Positions 31,518-36,007 of a stretch of DNA of 36,007 bases are shown here, piece after piece; positions within the stretch are counted from its first letter, which is position 1, and the number at the start of each line of letters is the position of its first letter. The notes under the pieces are model-generated. The model saw nothing but the letters and a program-made list of their open reading frames with translations, was not told where the DNA came from and searched no databases. Source of the stretch: Rhizobiales bacterium CCH10-E5 (GTDB lineage: Bacteria; Pseudomonadota; Alphaproteobacteria; Rhizobiales; Beijerinckiaceae); contig LSIG01000091.1 of the NCBI GenBank assembly GCA_001556125.1, forward strand, positions 1 to 36,007, in the 5' to 3' direction. Made by a program: the position numbers and the translations under genes.

Positions 31518-32923
31518 GCGGCCATCCACGCCGGCAGCGTGGCCTTCTGCTGAGGTTGATAGGTCTGGAGGACTTCGTGTTCGATAGCGGCGCGGCGCAT
31601 GGCGGCGGCCATCTCGGCTTTCATCCGGTCGTGGTCGCCGGACTTGCGCTGGACGGTCGCGACGATCGCCGCTTCCGTGTCCGCCATGACGACATGAGCG
31701 TTGACGGGCCGGCGCTGGCCGAACCGGTAGAAGCGGCGCACGGCCTGGTAGAAGGCCTCGTAGCTGAAGCTCAGGCCGGTAAAGACGGCCTCGTTGCAGT
31801 GCTGCCAGTTGAGGCCGTACCCGGCGATCGACGGCTTGGTGAGCAGGATACGGACCTCGCCGGTCGAGAACGCGTTGAGGCGCTCCTCCTTGACGTCGGC
31901 CTGCATCTTGCCGCTGACCTCGATGGCCTCCGGCACAGCGGCCCGGATCGCCTCGGCCTCGTAGTCGGTGTCGACCCAGATGCAGACGGGCTGGTCTGGT
32001 TTCAACCCGGCGACAATCTCGGCCACCTTGTCGGCACGTCCGCCGATGGTCAGGCGCTTCTCCTTGTGGATCGATGTCGCCGAATTGTCCGGCAGGCGGA
32101 ACATGCGGAACTGGCCGTTCTTCTCTTCGCCGGCCGCGTCCGAGCGATCGACGCGCACCAGGTGCTTGACGATCTCCAGCGGCGGCAGCTCGTAGCCCTC
32201 GTCGCTGAAGCCGAGATCGGAGGGCTTGGAGACGCAGCGCGCCCAGGATGCCACCCAATCCCAGAATGGGCGGATCGCGGCGCGTTTCAGCCTGTAGACG
32301 CCGGCATTGGCCTGATCTGCGATGAAGAAGCGCGACAGCATCTCGCTCGACTTCATGACGCCGAGGAAGGCCGAGTGCTGGCCCAGCTCGGTATGATCGT
32401 TGGGCGCGGGCGTGGCGGAGCCGCAGAGCCGGAATGGCATCTGGTCGAAGGTCGAGATCAGCTTGCGCGTGGTGGCGCCGGTGAAGCTTTTCAGGATCGA
32501 CGACTCGTCGAGTATGACGCCGGCATAGTCAGCGGGGTCGAAGCGCTCGAGGCGCTCATAGTTGGTGATGACGACTTTCGGCGACGTCGGCGGCTGGCCG
32601 AAGCGGGAGACCGCCGCATCGACGCCCATGGCCTCGGCCTCGCGGATGTGCTGCGCTCCGACCGCGAGCGGCGCCAGCATCAGCACGGGCTTGTTCGTGT
32701 ACTCGACGACGCAGCGGCCCCAGTCGAGCATCATGCGCGTCTTGCCGAGGCCGGTGTCATAGAACAGAGCCGAGCGGCCGGCGCGCAGGGCGAACTCGAC
32801 GCCGACGCGCTGATGATCACGCAACGAGGCGTTCAACTCGGGCGTGCGGCTGATACCGCTGGCCAGCGTCTTCGGGCGCTTGGCGGCACAGAGCGCGCGA
32901 TAGGGTTCGAGATGATCCGTCAT
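31514..32923 (-). CDS. SNF2-like DEAD/H helicase
   Basis: The 469-residue protein is an SF2 ATPase: LRDHQRVGVEFALRAGRSAL then motif I DTGLGKT, motif Ia LMLAPLAVG, motif II LDES (residues about 133-136), motif III CGSATPAPND, and motifs V/VI in LLTKPSIAGYGLNWQHCNEA and VRRFYRFGQRRPVNAHVV. The RFGQ..PV ending is characteristic of SNF2-like phage helicases. Start ATG 32923 is used because the frame further up is the antisense of the zinc-protein gene. It overlaps neighbours by 4 bases. Probably assists phage replication or recombination. Confidence 0.88.
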   Translation of the reverse strand: MTDHLEPYRALCAAKRPKTLASGISRTPELNASLRDHQRVGVEFALRAGRSALFYDTGLGKTRMMLDWGRCVVEYTNKPVLMLAPLAVGAQHIREAEAMGVDAAVSRFGQPPTSPKVVITNYERLERFDPADYAGVILDESSILKSFTGATTRKLISTFDQMPFRLCGSATPAPNDHTELGQHSAFLGVMKSSEMLSRFFIADQANAGVYRLKRAAIRPFWDWVASWARCVSKPSDLGFSDEGYELPPLEIVKHLVRVDRSDAAGEEKNGQFRMFRLPDNSATSIHKEKRLTIGGRADKVAEIVAGLKPDQPVCIWVDTDYEAEAIRAAVPEAIEVSGKMQADVKEERLNAFSTGEVRILLTKPSIAGYGLNWQHCNEAVFTGLSFSYEAFYQAVRRFYRFGQRRPVNAHVVMADTEAAIVATVQRKSGDHDRMKAEMAAAMRRAAIEHEVLQTYQPQQKATLPAWMAA

Positions 32924-33273
32924 CGCCCTGCCCTCATCCACCCAAGCCGAACCGCGCCCAGGTAGGGCTTGGCGTCGAAGATCTTCCGGAACGGCCGCCA
33001 TGATTTGCGGCCCGCGCGCTCGCGTCGGTCCTGCGCCCGCCAGTCGGAGGCGAGGCGGTTGATGGCCTTGAAGACGCCGTTGGCCTGCGCCTCCGCGCGC
33101 TCGAAGCGGTGCGCCATGCAGAGGTCGTAAAGCTCGGCGCCGCGCACAGCCCGGCGGTTGTTGAAGGCCTTCCGGCACGCCGTGCAGCAGAAGTGCGCCT
33201 CGTGGTCGCGCGCGACGAACGGATCGCCGCATTCGAGGCAGACGCGCTGTCTGGGGAAGGTGATGAGGGTCAC
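32920..33273 (-). CDS. Zinc-finger phage protein
   Basis: The 117-residue product has an N-terminal four-cysteine finger (CLECGDPFVARDHEAHFCCT ACRKAFNNRR, split here), then a basic helical part (NRLASDWRAQDRRERAGRKS). Such short fingers with FNNRR occur in phage and plasmid proteins near replication genes; no specific role is known to me. Start GTG 33273 overlaps the helicase stop as GTGA. It lies between two SF2 helicases and could load or recruit one of them. Confidence 0.7.
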   Translation of the reverse strand: MTLITFPRQRVCLECGDPFVARDHEAHFCCTACRKAFNNRRAVRGAELYDLCMAHRFERAEAQANGVFKAINRLASDWRAQDRRERAGRKSWRPFRKIFDAKPYLGAVRLGWMRAGR

Positions 33274-34940
33274 GCCGCGGCCCTCCCCTCGACGGCACGC
33301 AGCTTCAGCTTCTCGTCGACCGCGTAGCCGTCCGACCGCAGCCGCTCGACGACGCGCCAGTACTTGCCGTCGCGCTTGATGCGGATCGCGGTGCAGTCGA
33401 TCCTGGCATCGCCCTCGCGGATGAGCCGGTCGGCGCCGTCGACGTCGACGCCCTCGGCCGACATGCCGGTCATCCGCTTCCACCAGAGCGCGGCCTTCTC
33501 TCCGGCAAAGCCAAATGAGCCGAGCGCGATCCACTCGGCATAGGCTTTCATGCCGACGAAGTAGTCGACGCGCAGTGACAGGTTGCCCGCCGCGGAGGTG
33601 TGAGCGCGGGCGCCGATCCCGTCGACCGTCAGCCAGCGTTCCTCGACCTCGCGGACCATGACGGCCGCTTCCTCGTCGGCCTTGGCCTCGTGCTTGGGTT
33701 CGACGGGCCACTGATGGCCGCAGTCGGCGCATTCCATGACGCGCAGACCCACGAGCGATCCGCATTGCGGGCATTCCTTGGCCCGCACCGTTTCGGCTTC
33801 CGTCTTCTCGGATTTGCCGGGACCTCCGGACTGGCCGAGGACCTCTATCGCGTCGACCGGGCCGTGCCGGCGGACATTGCCGCCGTAGTCCAGAACCAGG
33901 CAGTCGCTCTTGCCGGCGGAGAGGCGCGTGCCCCGGCCGAGCATCTGGACATAGAGGCCGGTCGACAGCGTCGGCCGCAGCATGGCGATGAGATCGACAT
34001 GGGGTGCGTCGAAGCCGGTCGTGAGGACACCGACGCTGGTGAGCGCGCGCAGCTCGCCCGCCTTGAACAGGCGGATGGCGCGGTCGCGCTCGTCGCGCGG
34101 CGTCTCGCCGGTCACGCTGGCCACCGCAACGCCATGGCTGGCGATCTCCGCGCGCACGCTCTCGCAGTGATCGACCCCGGAGCAGAAGACGATCCACCCG
34201 CGCCGGTCGGCGCCGCGCTCCAACATGTCGGCGACGGCGGCCTTGACCAGGGCGTCCTTGTTGGCGGCGGCCTCGAGATCGCGCGCCTTGAACTCGCCGC
34301 CGAGCTTGGCGACGCCTTTCAGGCTGATGATGCCGTTGAGGCCGTTCTTCGATGTCAGCGGCGACAGGAATCCGTCGCGCACGCCATCGCCGATGCCGTA
34401 GCTGTAGACGACGTCGTCGAAGAGCCGGCCGTCGCCTTCGTCGAGCCGGCCCGAGTCGAGGCGATAGGCGGTCGCGGTGAGGCCGACGACGCGCAGATCC
34501 GGCACGGCCTCCCGCAGCTTGTTGATGAGCGTGAGGTACATCCCATCGCCGGACTTCGGCACGAGATGGGCCTCGTCGATCACGATGAGATGGCGCGGCC
34601 CCAGCTCGTCGGGGCCGAGTTTGAAGACGGACTGGATCGAGGCGAACAGCACCTGCGAGCGCGTGTCACGGCGGCCGAGTCCAGCCGAGTTGATGCCGGC
34701 CGGGCACTGCGGCCAGAGCCGGAGCGTGGCGCGCAGATCCTGCTCCACCAGCTCCTTGACGTGCGTGAGGACGAGGACGCGGGCGTCATAGGCTTCGACG
34801 ACGTCGCGCACGAGCTGGGCGAGGACGACGCTCTTGCCGGTGCCGGTCGCGAGATCGACGACCGGGTTGCCGCCGCCGCGATCCCAATAGGCGTGAACCG
34901 CCTCAATCGCTTCGGTCTGATAGGGTCTGAGCGCGGTCAT
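33270..34940 (-). CDS. DEAD/DEAH-box helicase with zinc ribbon
   Basis: The 556-residue SF2 helicase opens LRPYQTEAIEAVHAYWDRGG with motif I ATGTGKS, then motif II IDEAHL near residue 120, motif III LTATAYR, motif V TTGFDAPHVDLIAML and motif VI QMLGRGTRL. A four-cysteine ribbon follows (CPQCGSLVGLRVMECADCGH, about 395-415), then a C-terminal part of about 130 residues (WLTVDGIGARAHTSAAGNLS, YAEWIALGSFGFAGEKAALW) that is typical of phage helicases of this group. The ATG at 34940 overlaps the upstream stop as TGATG; a GTG at 34943 adds one residue. Confidence 0.9.
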   Translation of the reverse strand: MTALRPYQTEAIEAVHAYWDRGGGNPVVDLATGTGKSVVLAQLVRDVVEAYDARVLVLTHVKELVEQDLRATLRLWPQCPAGINSAGLGRRDTRSQVLFASIQSVFKLGPDELGPRHLIVIDEAHLVPKSGDGMYLTLINKLREAVPDLRVVGLTATAYRLDSGRLDEGDGRLFDDVVYSYGIGDGVRDGFLSPLTSKNGLNGIISLKGVAKLGGEFKARDLEAAANKDALVKAAVADMLERGADRRGWIVFCSGVDHCESVRAEIASHGVAVASVTGETPRDERDRAIRLFKAGELRALTSVGVLTTGFDAPHVDLIAMLRPTLSTGLYVQMLGRGTRLSAGKSDCLVLDYGGNVRRHGPVDAIEVLGQSGGPGKSEKTEAETVRAKECPQCGSLVGLRVMECADCGHQWPVEPKHEAKADEEAAVMVREVEERWLTVDGIGARAHTSAAGNLSLRVDYFVGMKAYAEWIALGSFGFAGEKAALWWKRMTGMSAEGVDVDGADRLIREGDARIDCTAIRIKRDGKYWRVVERLRSDGYAVDEKLKLRAVEGRAAA

Positions 34941-35047
34941 CACGCGCCCTCCCGATCACCGCCGAAGGCGGCCCAGATGACCATCGCGATGACGGTGATC
35001 GCGAGCAGGACATGGCCGGCGTCGAAGCTTTCGAACGGGGGCCGCAT
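34940..35047 (-). CDS. Tiny membrane protein (35 residues)
   Basis: MRPPFESFDAGHVLLAITVI continues into AMVIWAAFGGDREGA: one transmembrane helix (residues 12-27) with a charged end. It overlaps the preceding and following genes as TGATG on both sides, which supports translation by coupling. No family recognised. Confidence 0.55.
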   Translation of the reverse strand: MRPPFESFDAGHVLLAITVIAMVIWAAFGGDREGA

Positions 35048-35157
35048 CACAGGCTCCCGAAGATGATGGCGAGGCCGAGCGTGGTGCCGGTCGCGAAGGA
35101 GCCGAGACAGGCGATCAGAACGATCGCCTTCCCGAAGTTGAGGGCGAGCGCGATCAT
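35047..35157 (-). CDS. Tiny membrane protein (36 residues)
   Basis: MIALALNFGKAIVLIACLGS continues into FATGTTLGLAIIFGSL: two hydrophobic halves around Cys17, possibly a hairpin in the membrane. Starts inside the stop of the upstream gene (ATGA) and its own stop overlaps the next start (TGATG). No family recognised; paired with the 35-residue protein. Confidence 0.5.
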   Translation of the reverse strand: MIALALNFGKAIVLIACLGSFATGTTLGLAIIFGSL

Positions 35158-35570
35158 GTGCGCGCCTCCGGCATCGGCCATGGGCAATCGCTCGCGATCT
35201 CGTGAAAGCGGGCGACGATATGCCGGTGAAGACAGGGCGCGCGCGTCGGCAGCTCGGAAAGACCGGTGCCAAGACCGTCGAACGGCACGAACACTGTGCG
35301 CCCTTCGGCAAGAGCGGCAGCGACGAGATCAATATCGGCGTCGATGGCCGCCAGCGCGTCGCGCTCGCCGTCCTTGAAATAGTCAGCCGCGCTCGCGCCG
35401 GGGCGCCGCTTGGTCACAACGCCGATGGCGTTCGGCTCGCCGCGCATGGATGCGGCCTGACCACCGAGGCCCATGCGCTCCAGGTTGTCGCCGAAGACAA
35501 AACGCGCCTCGGGTCGCGCTTGGACCATGTTACGCGTGATCCAGTCGACGAAAACGATGCGGCCGATCAT
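35154..35570 (-). CDS. Conserved phage protein (DUF7831-like)
   Basis: The 138-residue product has FVFGDNLERMGLGGQAASMR GEPNAIGVVTKRRP (split here; residues 24-57) and FVPFDGLGTGLSELPTRAPCLH near 95-115. I recall this GDN...GGQA...GEPNAIG...LGTG pattern from a phage family listed as DUF7831; the alternating glycine loops look like a nucleotide- or ADP-ribose-binding fold (macro-domain-like), which is a guess. It is in the small-gene cluster at the start of the visible early operon, overlapping both neighbours. Confidence 0.7.
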   Translation of the reverse strand: MIGRIVFVDWITRNMVQARPEARFVFGDNLERMGLGGQAASMRGEPNAIGVVTKRRPGASAADYFKDGERDALAAIDADIDLVAAALAEGRTVFVPFDGLGTGLSELPTRAPCLHRHIVARFHEIASDCPWPMPEART

Positions 35571-35761
35571 CACGCCACCTCGACCGGCTGGCCGTCGCGC
35601 AGCGTGTAGAACGTGTCCGGCTTGATGCCGTCCTGGCCGGCGATGCCGTGCCAAGCCGCGAGGATCTTGCCGCGGTCCGATCCCCAGCCGTCGTCGCGCT
35701 CGACGAGGAACAGCACGTTGCCCTCGGCAGCGCGCACTTTGCCGCCGATGCCGACGCTCAT
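35570..35761 (-). CDS. Small hypothetical protein (63 residues)
   Basis: The product (MSVGIGGKVRAAEGNVLFLV, DDGWGSDRGKILAAWHGIAG, FYTLRDGQPVEVA) has a beta-rich look with no motif known to me. It overlaps the repeat ORF stop (ATGA) and the next start (TGATG). Confidence 0.6.
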   Translation of the reverse strand: MSVGIGGKVRAAEGNVLFLVERDDGWGSDRGKILAAWHGIAGQDGIKPDTFYTLRDGQPVEVA

Positions 35762-36007
35762 GGCAACGCCCCACTTCCCCGAGGCGGTGGCCGCGCCGGC
35801 ATATCCCGAGGCGGTGGCCGCGCCGGCATATCCCGAGGCGGTGGCCGCGCCGGCATATCCCGAGGCGGTGGCCGCGCCGGCATATCCCGAGGCGGTGGCC
35901 GCGCCGGCATATCCCGAGGCGGTGGCCGCGCCGCGCGTTCCCGAGGCGGTGGCCGCGCCGGCATATCCCGAGGCGGTGGCCGCGCCGGCATATCCCGAGG
36001 CGGTGGC
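35758..36007 (-). CDS. C-terminal part of a proline/arginine-repeat ORF (no start in window)
   Basis: The frame enters from the right edge and consists of 9-residue repeats MPARPPPRD, one degenerate unit (ERAARPPPR), and a short unique end GSGALP. The stop at 35758-35760 overlaps the next ATG, as other genes of the operon do, so the C-terminus of a real gene is likely. Each repeat also carries an in-frame ATG. The N-terminal domain lies outside the window, so no function can be given. Basic Pro/Arg tails often bind nucleic acid. Confidence 0.45.
   Translation of the reverse strand, partial: PPPRDMPARPPPRDMPARPPPRERAARPPPRDMPARPPPRDMPARPPPRDMPARPPPRDMPARPPPRDMPARPPPRGSGALP
35778..36007. repeat. 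27-bp tandem repeat, eight units and a partial ninth
   Basis: The unit starts CCCGAGGCGGTGGCCGCG and ends CCGGCATAT. Units start at 35778, 35805, 35832, 35859, 35886, 35913, 35940 and 35967, with a 14-base remnant at 35994. All full units are identical except the sixth (35913-35939), whose last bases read CCGCGCGTT. The length is a multiple of three, so copy-number changes keep the frame. The window stops inside the array, which suggests an assembly break and an uncertain true copy number. Confidence 0.95.

Noticed and set aside
31514..33298. Longer 594-residue version of the SNF2-like helicase
   Set aside because: The upstream 125 residues are an alternative frame of the zinc-finger gene; helicase similarity begins after ATG 32923, which also overlaps the upstream stop as the other genes do.
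35778..36007. 27-bp repeats as a CRISPR
   Set aside because: Units are directly adjacent with no spacers and continue an open reading frame.

Overview
The window is almost entirely one tailed-phage genome or prophage of an alphaproteobacterium, most likely a high-GC member of the Hyphomicrobiales/Rhizobiales group. The host call rests on a phage-borne GcrA homologue (a regulator family restricted to Alphaproteobacteria), the high GC with strong third-position bias, and small secreted Cys-rich proteins of a type I associate with that group. Family names below (DUF numbers, Pam3-type) come from recognising sequence patterns; no database was searched.

Layout. The left edge (1-51) looks like the end of an IS21-type insertion sequence. 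It abuts, at the catalytic serine codon, a large serine recombinase (52-1656, + strand) that has therefore lost its N-terminus. A zinc-ribbon gene (1775-2272, +) follows. From 2315 to the right edge nearly everything is on the minus strand and is transcribed right to left, in runs of genes overlapping by 1-4 bases. In transcription order these are: an early/replication block (36007 to 25945) with a 27-bp tandem repeat ORF, small proteins, two SF2 helicases, a beta-class DNA methyltransferase, GcrA, a sliding clamp and a primase-polymerase/helicase; a 444-bp non-coding region with nine copies of an 11-bp motif and an AT-rich core (candidate origin); a NusG/RfaH-like factor; a terminator hairpin; then packaging and head genes (24846-17411: terS, terL, portal, MuF-like, protease/scaffold, cement, capsid, connector); neck and contractile tail (17414-11067: sheath, tube, chaperone, tape measure with an embedded lytic transglycosylase); a short Pam3-like baseplate (10665-6006: Dit-like, plug, hub, spike, gp25, gpJ, DUF2612); a glycine-rich tail fibre with a DUF4376 protein; and a lysis cassette (4244-2315: lipoprotein, secreted protein, GH19 endolysin, two holin candidates) ending at a terminator.

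One small secreted-protein gene (10728-11066) lies on the opposite strand inside the tail block and looks like a moron. No repressor, Cro-type regulator or intact integrase is visible.

The parts fit together as a self-replicating phage that carries its own primase, clamp and helicases. GcrA plus a methyltransferase may tie it to the host cell cycle. The NusG paralogue sits where it could allow RNA polymerase through the hairpin in front of the late operon. Both window ends fall in repeated DNA (an IS end and a minisatellite), which suggests the window is a whole draft contig broken at repeats.
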